In this document: piece by piece, positions 25,875-34,463 of the stretch | Position numbering within the stretch: the stretch's first letter is position 1 | How the letters are laid out: each line of letters starts with the position of its first letter | Source of the DNA: Bradyrhizobium sp. CCGB01 | Lineage (GTDB): Bacteria > Pseudomonadota > Alphaproteobacteria > Rhizobiales > Xanthobacteraceae | Direction of reading: 5' to 3' | Assembly (NCBI RefSeq): GCF_024199795.1 | Contig: NZ_JANADK010000001.1 | Span: forward strand, 6,820,001 to 6,884,000 | DNA length: 64,000 nucleotides | The notes under the pieces: model-generated | Database searches by the model: none | What the model saw: only the letters and a program-made list of their open reading frames with translations | Told to the model about the DNA's origin: nothing | Translations under genes and position numbers: made by a program

Positions 25875-26594
25875 ATGATCCCGTTGCTGGCGAGTGCGAT
25901 CGAGGCCCATGGCGGGCTCGATCGATGGAATGCCCACAGACGCCTCACCGCCACGATCGTGACGGGCGGCGATCTCTGGGTCTTGAAGGGCATCGATCAG
26001 GACCAGGCGCCGCGCATGGTGCGGATCGAGCTGCATCGCGAGCGGGCCGCCGTGGAGCCGTTCGGCAAGCCGGGCCAGCGCACCGAGTTCAGCCCGGAGC
26101 GGATCGCCATCGTGGCCGCGGACGGTCGCATCGCCGCGGTGCGCAACGATCCGCGCGGCTCGTTCGCGCGGCACGATATGCGGACGCATTGGGATCCGCT
26201 GCATCACGCCTATTTCAGCGGCTACGCGCTCTGGACCTACATGACCGCGCCGTTCCTGCTGGCGCTGGACGGGTTCGAGGTCCGGGAGATCGCACCCTGG
26301 CGCGAGGGCGCGGAGGTCTGGCGCGGCTTGCGGGCGACGTTCCCCACCGTCATCGCAAGCCACAGCGCCGAGCAGGATTTCTATTTTGGCCCCGACATGC
26401 TCATGCGCCGGCACGACTACCGGGTCGAGATCGCCGGCAATTTTCCGGCGGCTCATTATGTATTCGATCCCGTCACCGTTGACGGCTTCACGCTCCCGAC
26501 CCGCCGGCGGATCTATCTGCGCGGCGACGATCTGATGCCGCTGCGTGAAGAGCTGATGGTGTCGATCGATCTCGCGGATTTCCGGTTTGACTGA
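25875..26594 (+). CDS. Unknown protein, paralog 2 of a two-member local family
   Basis: A 239-residue soluble protein, similar to the product of 24087. Shared features are AHGGLDRWNAHRRL, ALWTYMTAPFLLAL, APWREGAEVWRGLRATFP, AEQDFYFGPD, RRHDYRVEIAG and LPTRRRIYLRG. No catalytic motif or named domain is recognised. I start at ATG 25875 because GAGGGA precedes it; a GTG at 25812 overlaps the repeat region and is unlikely. Its stop lies six bases from that of the convergent regulator C. Carrying the same promoter motif as paralog 1 suggests a shared role. Confidence 0.6.
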   Translation: MIPLLASAIEAHGGLDRWNAHRRLTATIVTGGDLWVLKGIDQDQAPRMVRIELHRERAAVEPFGKPGQRTEFSPERIAIVAADGRIAAVRNDPRGSFARHDMRTHWDPLHHAYFSGYALWTYMTAPFLLALDGFEVREIAPWREGAEVWRGLRATFPTVIASHSAEQDFYFGPDMLMRRHDYRVEIAGNFPAAHYVFDPVTVDGFTLPTRRRIYLRGDDLMPLREELMVSIDLADFRFD

Positions 26595-26600
26595 GCCTTT

Positions 26601-29474
26601 TCAGGCAGATGCATCGTCCAGCATGAGCCGCGCCGCCGTCAGATCCGCGGTCTCGAATCCTTCCGAGAACCGGGCATAGGTTGCGGCGAGATCGTCGCAC
26701 GGATCTTGCAGGCCCTGCTGGCGCCGAAGCGCCGCAAGCGACATCGCGGTCCGCAATCGCCAGGACAGGGCGCCCTGTTGCTCGGCCAGTTTGAGCGATA
26801 CGGCAAAGCTCGCCTCGGCGGCATCGAGATCACCGGTGCGCGCCTCGAGGTCGCCGCGCCGGCGGAGCAGCTCGGGCATGTCAAAAGCTCCACCGCCCTG
26901 CTCGACGCGGGCAATCGTCTCGTGCAGAACCTGCAGCCCTTCCGTCAATCGCCCCAGGGCCGCCAAACCTTGCGACAGGTCTGCGGCGAACGCAGATGCG
27001 TAGAGCTCGTAGCGATCCGCGTGCAGGCGTGGCAGCGCACTGCGCAGCAGATCGATGCCGCCAGCCACCTCGCCGCGGGCGATCATGGTCTGCGCGCGAA
27101 AGCCGGTCGCTACGGCCTCATAGGGGCCGAGCCCGTGCACGCTCGCATGCGTTGCCAGGCGTGCGGTCATCGTCTCGACGGCAGCCCAGTCGCCGACCCA
27201 ACCAAACACCGAGGATGACCAGCACAGCGCGATGCAATGCATCACCACGTCGCGCGGTGCAGCCGCACCGACGAGCGGGCGGACGCAGTCGAGCGCGCGT
27301 TCGGGAAAGCCGCGCAGCCACAACACGCGCGCGAGGGGAATCTGCGGCGTGCGTGAATAGGCGAAATGCCCGGGCTCTGTCCCGCGCAGCGCGGCATCGT
27401 CACGCACGCCCTCGTCGAGATGGGCCTGCGCTGCTGCCTGGTCTCCGGCAAGATGATAGGACACGCCGAGAAGCGCCTTGCTGCCTGCAATTCCCGCGGT
27501 ATCGCCGATCAGGCGGGCGACGCGCTCGGCCTGGAGTGCGGTCGGCAGCAGATGCCGGTAGTCGCCGGTGCGGCGATAGAACATGTTCAACCGCGACAGC
27601 AGCCTGAACGCATTGGCGTGATCGCCGAGCGCTTCCGCGATCTCCAGCCCGCGCCGGAGTGCGGCCTCGGCCTGCTCGCTGTTGCGCTCCGTGAACATGA
27701 AGGCGTGGCCGAGCGTCGACTGGAGCTCGAGTTCCCATTTGCCGCCCCGGTTGGCATCGTCGAGCGTCGCGAGCGCGCGGCCCGACCAGATGCGCGCCTC
27801 GTTCAGCAGATTGAGTTCGACGAACAGCCTCGCAGCACTGCCGGCGAGCGGCACGCGCAAGGCGGCTCCATCGTCATTGGCAAAACTCCATTCCAGCGCC
27901 GCACGGGCATCCGCGAGCAGGCTCGCGCGCTCCTGCAGGCGGGACGCCTGATCGCCGCCCTGTTCCGCCATGCCGGCTTCGAGCGCGCGCTGAACATATG
28001 CGGTGTGACGGCGCGCGATCGTGGCCGCTTCACCTGCGTCGACCAGCTTCTGCATGGCATAGGCGCGCGTGGCATCCAGCAGGCGATAGCGCCGCGATGC
28101 GCCATCGGGCTGCGCCGACACCAGCGACTTGGCCACGAGCTGCTCCAGCGCATCGGCGACACGATCGCCTGGCGCTCGTTCGTCCGCCGCGACCGACATT
28201 GCGCCCCTGAGCGTGAAGGGGCCAGCGAAGATGGCGAGCCGCTGGAACACGGCCCGCTCGTTGTCGCCGATCAGGCCAAAGCTCCAGTCGAGTGTCGCGC
28301 CGAGCGTCTGCTGCCGTGGCGGCGCCGTTCGCCGTCCACGCCATTCGAGCTTGAGCCTGGAGTCGAGCAGCGCGGCCATCTCCCGCAATCCGTAGACGCC
28401 GACGCGCACGGCGGCGAGCTCGATCGCGAGCGCAATGCCGTCAAGCTTGCCGCAGATCTCGGCGAGGACCTCGGCATCCTCATCGGTGATATCGCCCCGA
28501 TGGCCTGCGGCCGCGGCACGATCGATGAACAGCTGCGCGGCCGGGTAATCCAGCACTTCGCCTGCACTGAGGCGAGCGCCTTGCGGCGGGCCGGCCAGCG
28601 GAACGAGCTCGAAGATCTGCTCGCCTTCCACCAGCAGCGACTCGCGGCTGGTGGCGAGAATGGCAATGCCCGGCGCCTCGCGATAGATGTTTTCTGCCAG
28701 ACGAGCGACCTCGTCGATGACGTGTTCGCAGCTGTCGAGGATGAGAAGTAGTCGCCGTGCGCGCAGAAAATTGACGATGCTGCCGGAGGGATCATCGTGA
28801 TGCACCACGAGGCCCAGAGCGGCGGCAACCGTGCTCGCGACCAGCGTGGCGTCCCTCAGCGGGCCGAATTCGAGGAAATGAACGTGGCCTTCGAATGCCT
28901 GCCACATGTCATGCGCGAGCGCGGTCGCAACCGTGGTCTTGCCGATGCCGCCCGGTCCTCGCAGCGTGACGAAGCGGTCGCTCAGCAGACGCGCCGACAG
29001 CTCGGGCAGCACGTCGTCCCGACCGATCATCCGGTCCAGCCGATGCGGCAAGGCCGCCGGCGGTGCCGCGGGTACCCGCGATGCGGGCACCGGCGCAGCG
29101 TTGCGCTCTCCACGTTGCACGGGCGCGACGAAGCAATAGCCCCGGCTCGGAACGTTGGTGATGTAGCGGGCTCCATCCTTGCCGTCGCCGAGCACCTTGC
29201 GCAGCTCGGCGACATGGACGCGCAGGCTGATCTCCTCGACCGCGAGGCCGGACCACGCGTAGGCAAGGATCTCGTTCTTCGGTACCACTTCGCCGGCGCG
29301 GCTGAGGAGCAGACGGAGAATGTCCATTGCGCGGCTGCCGAGCTTGACCGGCGCGCCGTTTCTCTCGAGCAACCGCGACCGCAGCGAAAACGGTCCGAAC
29401 GAAACGGCATCGAGATCGAGGCTCGCCCCGGCGCCGCTGCGGGGGGCGCGATGTCCTGCCGGGAGCTCGGTCAC
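26601..29474 (-). CDS. Winged-helix / STAND ATPase / TPR-type regulator C
   Basis: About 957 residues, more distant from A and B than they are from each other. The winged helix begins at VSFGPFSLRSRLLERNG and ends YITNVPSRGYCFVA. Walker A is GPGGIGKTTVA near 173-180, Walker B LLLILDSCEH near 238-247, then LATSRESLL and a long helical C-terminal half. The start is uncertain: GTG 29474 gives a length like A and B, while an open frame reaches 29567. It is divergent from the AraC gene across about 350 bases and convergent with unknown gene 2. Confidence 0.78.
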   Translation of the reverse strand: MTELPAGHRAPRSGAGASLDLDAVSFGPFSLRSRLLERNGAPVKLGSRAMDILRLLLSRAGEVVPKNEILAYAWSGLAVEEISLRVHVAELRKVLGDGKDGARYITNVPSRGYCFVAPVQRGERNAAPVPASRVPAAPPAALPHRLDRMIGRDDVLPELSARLLSDRFVTLRGPGGIGKTTVATALAHDMWQAFEGHVHFLEFGPLRDATLVASTVAAALGLVVHHDDPSGSIVNFLRARRLLLILDSCEHVIDEVARLAENIYREAPGIAILATSRESLLVEGEQIFELVPLAGPPQGARLSAGEVLDYPAAQLFIDRAAAAGHRGDITDEDAEVLAEICGKLDGIALAIELAAVRVGVYGLREMAALLDSRLKLEWRGRRTAPPRQQTLGATLDWSFGLIGDNERAVFQRLAIFAGPFTLRGAMSVAADERAPGDRVADALEQLVAKSLVSAQPDGASRRYRLLDATRAYAMQKLVDAGEAATIARRHTAYVQRALEAGMAEQGGDQASRLQERASLLADARAALEWSFANDDGAALRVPLAGSAARLFVELNLLNEARIWSGRALATLDDANRGGKWELELQSTLGHAFMFTERNSEQAEAALRRGLEIAEALGDHANAFRLLSRLNMFYRRTGDYRHLLPTALQAERVARLIGDTAGIAGSKALLGVSYHLAGDQAAAQAHLDEGVRDDAALRGTEPGHFAYSRTPQIPLARVLWLRGFPERALDCVRPLVGAAAPRDVVMHCIALCWSSSVFGWVGDWAAVETMTARLATHASVHGLGPYEAVATGFRAQTMIARGEVAGGIDLLRSALPRLHADRYELYASAFAADLSQGLAALGRLTEGLQVLHETIARVEQGGGAFDMPELLRRRGDLEARTGDLDAAEASFAVSLKLAEQQGALSWRLRTAMSLAALRRQQGLQDPCDDLAATYARFSEGFETADLTAARLMLDDASA

Positions 29475-29700
29475 TTCTGACTCATCTTGACGGCCACTTC
29501 GTTCAAATTCGCGGCGACTATACCCGCCGTCGACGCGCGGTCCAGCAGGGCACCGCGCCGGCCTCACACCCGCACATCGATCGCCGCGCGATGTCCTGCA
29601 ATGTCCTCACACCGCACCGATTCACGCAAATCGTTGAAAAAATGGACAAAATCAAACGTCCTGCGGCGGGCTGTCACACCTTATGTGCGCGCACAAAATC

Positions 29701-29724
29701 TAACACCTCCTAATCATCACTAAC
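29701..29724 (+). promoter_or_regulatory. TAAC direct-repeat site upstream of AraC gene
   Basis: TAAC at 29701-29704, TAAT at 29711-29714 and TAAC at 29721-29724, exactly 10 bases apart, followed by GGGCT. It lies 98 bases before the ATG at 29823. The rest of the 348-base gap between regulator C and this gene shows nothing else I can support. Confidence 0.65.
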
Positions 29725-29822
29725 GGGCTTCTTGCCCGGCTCACGCCTATCCTCGGACCATGGAAAGCATTGAGAGTTGGCCGAGCGTTGCAAGCGGCGG
29801 CGAGGCCAGGAGAGGACGCGCG

Positions 29823-30806
29823 ATGTTGACTGACTTGCAGGCGGAGCATGCCTGGACCGAATTTCCCGCCAGCCAGCGTGATCGCGAGGTTTCGCACGAG
29901 ACGCCGGCCATCGCCCGGGAAAGCGGATGGCGCAAGATCGACCGCGGCCCGGACGCGGCCATCACGGACATCACGATTTCGCGATGGGAGGACTCTCGGG
30001 CCATCTCGTCGCACGAAGCGACGACGCCGGAGGATCGATATTTCGTCGGCATCGCCTTGAAGACCGCCCGGGTGAAGCTGGTCCGGGGCCGTCAGATCAT
30101 TTTCGACGGCACCATGCCCGCGGGGACGCTGTATGTCAGCGCACCATCGAATCTTCTCGGCGTGCAATTCCAGTCGCCGTGCGCTTTCCTGCACTTCCAC
30201 ATCTCGTCCGATCATTTTCCGGCGGCGTTGCCCGCGACCGAGGGCCTCAATGACCTCATCCTGCTGCGCGATCCGCTCGCCGCCGAGCTCGCCAAGGCAC
30301 TGATCGAGGGTGGCGATGCCGCAGACCAGCAGTTCGCGCGCTGCATCGGCCAGACCCTTGCGATGCATCTGACCCGGCTCGAGCTGCCGCGCGCAAAGGT
30401 CAATGCCTTGCCGAAATGGCGGCTCCGGCGCGTCGAGCAGTATATCGCCGATCACTTTGATCGCTGCATCAGCCTGTCCGAGCTCGCCAATGTCGCAGGC
30501 CTCTCCCGGATGCATTTCGCGGCACAGTTCCGCGCCGCGACCGGCTACCGCCCGCGCGAATATCTGCTCAATCACCGGGTCGAGTACGCGAAGACCTTGC
30601 TCACGACGACCGAGCGGCCCCTTGCGGAGATCGCGCTTGCCGTCGGCTTCAGCACCCAGGCGCATTTTTCGACCGTGTTCAAGCGCATCAGCGGCCAGTC
30701 TCCGGCACGCTGGCGCCTGACCACCAAGGCCGTGCGGCCTGCTGCGGAAGCGCTTCCGCGGCGCCGTCCTGCTGCGGACAGCGACTGGATGGGCGCGGCC
30801 GCGTAG
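29823..30806 (+). CDS. AraC-family transcriptional regulator
   Basis: A 327-residue protein. The C-terminal AraC/XylS double helix-turn-helix (about residues 215-315) includes LSELANVAGLSRMHFAAQFR and LAEIALAVGFSTQAHFSTVF. The N-terminal half is a cupin-like ligand domain. I choose ATG 29823 for AGGAGAGG upstream; 29760 is possible. Divergent from regulator C and preceded by a TAAC-repeat site, so it may be a downstream regulator in the same circuit. Confidence 0.88.
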   Translation: MLTDLQAEHAWTEFPASQRDREVSHETPAIARESGWRKIDRGPDAAITDITISRWEDSRAISSHEATTPEDRYFVGIALKTARVKLVRGRQIIFDGTMPAGTLYVSAPSNLLGVQFQSPCAFLHFHISSDHFPAALPATEGLNDLILLRDPLAAELAKALIEGGDAADQQFARCIGQTLAMHLTRLELPRAKVNALPKWRLRRVEQYIADHFDRCISLSELANVAGLSRMHFAAQFRAATGYRPREYLLNHRVEYAKTLLTTTERPLAEIALAVGFSTQAHFSTVFKRISGQSPARWRLTTKAVRPAAEALPRRRPAADSDWMGAAA

Positions 30807-30856
30807 TTGGCGATTGGTTTGGTGTGGGCTGCGAATGCCACGTGCCGGCCGAGGGG

Positions 30857-30888
30857 TCCCGGATTGCGTTTCGCTCCATCCGGGCTAC
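30857..30888. repeat. Palindromic intergenic repeat
   Basis: CCCGGAT at 30858-30864 is answered by ATCCGGG at 30878-30884. On the minus strand the element reads GTAGCCCGGATGGAGC and onward, a form I recall as a frequent short repeat between genes in Bradyrhizobium and related bacteria. It lies between the stops of the convergent AraC and molybdoenzyme genes. Confidence 0.55.
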
Positions 30889-30903
30889 GTCCCGGCGACG
30901 CGC

Positions 30904-33225
30904 CTACACCGGATCGAACGCCCGGATCGGCGGCAGATTGCCGGTGAACTTCTCCACCTCCACCGTCGTCAGCTGCCCAGTGCATCCTTGCGCAAACGAC
31001 GAGGTGCCGATGTCGCGGGTGAGCACATTGGGATTGCCGTGGACGCAGAGCGGCGCCTCGTCCTCGGGGTCCATCGGGTCGTACCACGCGCCGGTCGGCA
31101 GCTGCACCACGCCGGGCGCGATGCCGTCGGTGACATGAACTGCCGCAAGGCACGCGCCGCGTTCGTTGAACAGGCGGATGATGTCGCCGTCCACGATGCC
31201 GCGCGCGGTCGCATCGCGCGGATTCATGCGCGCGACTTCGCGGCCGCGATGTTTTGCTCCCAGCGAATGTCCGCCGAAATCGAGCTGGCTGTGCAGGCGC
31301 GTCACCGGCTGGTTGGCGACGAGGAAGCACGGCGCCCCTCGCCTGGGCATGTCGGACTTGTCGAGCCAGACCGGATGGCCGGGACAATCGGCATCGCCAT
31401 GGCCCGCGATCTTCTGCGAAAATATCTCGATGCGGCCGCTCGGCGTCGGCAGCGGATGCGCGGCCGGATCCTCGCGAAAACTGCGCAGCCGGCCGCCGTC
31501 GTCAGGCTGTTGCGGCACGACCAGGCTGCCGCGCTTCCAGAATTCGTCGAAGTCAGGGGCCTCGAGGCCGCGCGCCTCGAGCGAGGCGCGGGTCGGCTCG
31601 TAGAGATGTTCCAGCCATTGCCGCGACGTGCGGCCTTCGGTGAAAGGTTCACGCGCGCCGAGCCGTTCGGCAAGATCGGCGAAAATCTCGTAATCGTCGC
31701 GCGCAAGACCGAACGGCTCGGCGATCCGGTGCATGGCGACCATCAAGGGATCGTTGCTGGAATAGCCGATGTCCTCGCGCTCGAGCGTCATCGTCGCCGG
31801 CAGCACGATGTCGGCGTGCCGCGCGGTGGCGGTCCAGCCGAGTTCGTGCACGACCAGCGTGTCGACTTTCGCAAAAGCCTTGCGCAGGCGGTTGATGTCC
31901 TGGTGGTGATGGAAGGGATTGCCGCCGGCCCAGTAGACGAGGCGGATGTCGGGATAGGTGCGCGTCTCGCCATTGTAGCGATAGGTGCTGCCGGGATTGA
32001 GCAGCATGTCGGCGATGCGCGCTACCGGAATGAAATCGCGCACGCCATTGCGGCCCTGCCCGAGCGTCGGCCCCGGCACGTCGTTGACGCGGCGGCCGTA
32101 ATAGCCGATCGCTCCCAGCGAATAGGCGTAGCCGCCGCCGGGAAGGCCGATCTGGCCGAGCGCTGCCGCGAGCACCATACCCATCCACACTGGCTGCTCA
32201 CCATGTTCGGCGCGCTGGAGCGAATGCGAGACGGTGATCAGCGCGCGCTTTCCGGCGATGCGACGGGCGAGCGCACGGATCGTGTCTGCCTCGACGCCTG
32301 AGATCGCGGCGGCCCATTCGGCGTGCTTGGGCTGGCCGTCGCTCTCGCCGGTGAGATAGCGCAGGAACACGGGCCACCCTTCCGTGTAGCGATCGAGGAA
32401 GGCCTGGTCGTGCAGGCCTTCTGCGACCAGCGTGTGGACGATGCCGAGCATCAGCGCGGTGTCGGTGCCGGGCACGCAAGTCATCCATTCCGCGCCGGCC
32501 TCGACGGGAAGATCGTCGCGGAGGGGGCTGACCAGGATGAACTCGCAGCCGCGACGGCGCGCCGCTTCCATGGCGCCGCGCTCGACATGCTTGCTGATCG
32601 AGCCGCCGGCCACCATGGAATTCTTCAGCGCCATGCCGCCGAACGCCAGCACGATGTCGGTATCGGCAGCGATCTGCTCCCAGGTCACGTTGCGCTTGGT
32701 GATGTCCTCGTAGCCCGCCAGGATCTGCGGCAGCAGCACCGAGGACGCGCCCGAGGAATAGGAGTTCACCGAGCGCACATAGCCGCCCATCGCGACGTTG
32801 AGGAAGCGATGCACCTGGCTCTGAGCGTGATGGAAGCGGCCCGCGCTCGACCAGCCATAAGAGCCGCCGAACACCGCGCCGGGCCCGCGCGTGTCGCGGA
32901 TGCGGCCGAGCTCGTCGCCGAGGAGATCGAGCGCCTTCTCCCAGCTCACGGAGACGAACTCGTCGCGGCCGCGACGGTCGTCCGGGCCCGGACCACGTTC
33001 GAGCCAGCCGCGGCGGATCGCGGGCTGGGCGATTCGCGCCTGATGCCGCAGCGCGCCGGGGAAATTGTCGATGATGCCGTTCGGATCGGGATCGCCCGCA
33101 TAGGCCCTGACCTCGAGCCCGGCTGCGCCTTGACGGGCCGAAAACACGCCCCAATGCGAGGTGTGGGGCTTGAAGCCGTCAGACAGGTCGAGGCCGGGGT
33201 CGGGAAAGCCAATCGTATCGTCCAT
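30904..33225 (-). CDS. DMSO-reductase-family molybdoenzyme (BisC/TorA-like)
   Basis: A 773-residue molybdopterin enzyme. SVNSYSSGASSV places a Ser ligand to Mo near residue 157, as in DMSO, TMAO and biotin sulfoxide reductases. No N-terminal Fe-S cysteines are seen. VYWAGGNPFHHHQD and HADIVLPATMTLEREDIG are cofactor-binding regions and the C-terminal domain is complete. There is no Tat signal, so it is probably cytoplasmic like BisC, reducing S-oxides or N-oxides. The start is ATG 33225, preceded by AAGGA; a longer reading to 33270 is unlikely. Confidence 0.88.
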   Translation of the reverse strand: MDDTIGFPDPGLDLSDGFKPHTSHWGVFSARQGAAGLEVRAYAGDPDPNGIIDNFPGALRHQARIAQPAIRRGWLERGPGPDDRRGRDEFVSVSWEKALDLLGDELGRIRDTRGPGAVFGGSYGWSSAGRFHHAQSQVHRFLNVAMGGYVRSVNSYSSGASSVLLPQILAGYEDITKRNVTWEQIAADTDIVLAFGGMALKNSMVAGGSISKHVERGAMEAARRRGCEFILVSPLRDDLPVEAGAEWMTCVPGTDTALMLGIVHTLVAEGLHDQAFLDRYTEGWPVFLRYLTGESDGQPKHAEWAAAISGVEADTIRALARRIAGKRALITVSHSLQRAEHGEQPVWMGMVLAAALGQIGLPGGGYAYSLGAIGYYGRRVNDVPGPTLGQGRNGVRDFIPVARIADMLLNPGSTYRYNGETRTYPDIRLVYWAGGNPFHHHQDINRLRKAFAKVDTLVVHELGWTATARHADIVLPATMTLEREDIGYSSNDPLMVAMHRIAEPFGLARDDYEIFADLAERLGAREPFTEGRTSRQWLEHLYEPTRASLEARGLEAPDFDEFWKRGSLVVPQQPDDGGRLRSFREDPAAHPLPTPSGRIEIFSQKIAGHGDADCPGHPVWLDKSDMPRRGAPCFLVANQPVTRLHSQLDFGGHSLGAKHRGREVARMNPRDATARGIVDGDIIRLFNERGACLAAVHVTDGIAPGVVQLPTGAWYDPMDPEDEAPLCVHGNPNVLTRDIGTSSFAQGCTGQLTTVEVEKFTGNLPPIRAFDPV

Positions 33226-33306
33226 CGTCTGATCCTTGTTCCGGTCGGTGGTGGCAGTATACCGATCCACGTTCCGATGTCATCGAGATCAGGCCTGACG
33301 CAAACG

Positions 33307-33522
33307 CTAGGCTCCCGTGCAGCGAACATCTTCCGGCGGCAGGCCGAATTGCGCGATCCGCCGGTCCAGCCGCCATAGCTCGATGCGATGGATCAGAACG
33401 AGCGCGGCGGCCTCGCGCTTGGCCTGCTCGTCATCGTCGCAGGCGAGATTGATGCATCCAAACACGTGCCCGTCCGGATCGATCTGGAAAGCGCGGTAGT
33501 GCTTGATGCTCCGCATGGTCAT
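33307..33522 (-). CDS. Small unknown protein
   Basis: A 71-residue soluble protein starting MTMRSIKHYRAFQIDPDGHV, with a helix rich in acidic and basic residues (CDDDEQAKREAAAL). No family recognised by name. Its ATG overlaps the stop of the upstream small gene (ATGA), which supports both being real and co-translated. Confidence 0.55.
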   Translation of the reverse strand: MTMRSIKHYRAFQIDPDGHVFGCINLACDDDEQAKREAAALVLIHRIELWRLDRRIAQFGLPPEDVRCTGA

Positions 33523-33725
33523 GCTCTTCGTCTCGGATAGACGGGCGCGCTCAGCCAGTCCGTCAGGTTCGAGGTCATCTCGTTCTGCTTGGCACGTCGC
33601 AGCAGCATCTCGCGCTCCTTGCCGGGCGGCAGGTTACGCGCGCGTTCGCGGGCGTTTTCGGCGAATGTCGCCAACCGCTGCTGGAGCGACTGGGTCTGTT
33701 TCCTGCGGTTGCGTTTGGCAGTCAT
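33519..33725 (-). CDS. Small basic helical protein
   Basis: A 68-residue protein beginning MTAKRNRRKQTQSLQQRLAT; it is highly charged, predicted helical, and ends in a Tyr-Pro-Arg-rich tail. An open frame extends upstream to 33863, but GAAGG lies just before ATG 33725. It is coupled by a four-base overlap to the downstream 71-residue gene. Function unknown. Confidence 0.55.
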   Translation of the reverse strand: MTAKRNRRKQTQSLQQRLATFAENARERARNLPPGKEREMLLRRAKQNEMTSNLTDWLSAPVYPRRRA

Positions 33726-33937
33726 TGTACCTTCGCAAGGGACTTCGGATACAAGGAAATTGGGCCCGGCGGGGAGGCTGAGCGCCGGGCCCAGGTTCGT
33801 GCCGGCTGGACGGCCCAGGCCGACAGTGTTCGTAGCTTCGGCCGCAACAGCGGGTTCCGGCATTTCAATAAGTTAACCGCGCTGGATTTTGCTTGCGACG
33901 ACAGCAGGCGAGCAAGCGATGCACTCGCCGACGCGTG

Positions 33938-34120
33938 CTAGTCTTTCCGGTTATCGCGGTGCGCCTTGATCTCCGAACGAACCATGGCGCTTTCCATCAC
34001 TGCCAGGCGCGCCTCGTCCAGGGCGCGGTCATGCCGATCCGTGACCAGTCGATGCTGGCTCCGGAGATCGCGGCTCGCCTCAATTGCGCGGGTCGCGCGG
34101 GCAAAGAGCGGGTCGCGCAT
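33938..34120 (-). CDS. Small unknown protein, DPLF-type paralog 1
   Basis: A 60-residue charged helical protein starting MRDPLFARATRAIEASRDLR. It resembles the product of 34169 (DPLFSRAAAAIAESQTLA), so the two look like an old tandem duplication. No known domain. Confidence 0.45.
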   Translation of the reverse strand: MRDPLFARATRAIEASRDLRSQHRLVTDRHDRALDEARLAVMESAMVRSEIKAHRDNRKD

Positions 34121-34168
34121 TTTTCTGTCATAGCAGCAGCATCGCCATCCGGCATTTGCTTAGGTTAC

Positions 34169-34381
34169 TTAAAAGACGTCACCGCCCAGCCTGCGGTAGC
34201 GCTCGATCAGCTGCTGTTCCGACAGCTTGAGGTGATTGGCCGCCCTCATGGCGCTCAGCATGCGTTGTTCGTAAATGGCGGCCATCTCTTGAAGAAGGAG
34301 CTGGTGCTCGGTGGCCAAGGTCTGGCTCTCGGCGATAGCGGCCGCGGCGCGCGAGAACAGGGGATCATCCTCGACCATCAT
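34169..34381 (-). CDS. Small unknown protein, DPLF-type paralog 2
   Basis: About 70 residues, starting MMVEDDPLFSRAAAAIAESQ and ending in a helix with LSEQQLIERYRRLGG. It is a paralog of the gene at 33938. The start is ATG 34381 or 34378; an open frame further upstream reads through non-coding sequence. It lies 82 bases downstream of the Crp/Fnr gene on the same strand and may share its transcript. Confidence 0.5.
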   Translation of the reverse strand: MMVEDDPLFSRAAAAIAESQTLATEHQLLLQEMAAIYEQRMLSAMRAANHLKLSEQQLIERYRRLGGDVF

Positions 34382-34463
34382 TGGGGAACTTAACACGGGC
34401 TGCGCCCGGTTCCACGGCCCCGCCCCGAAATCCCGAACATTTGAGGGGCATCCACCCCGAAGC

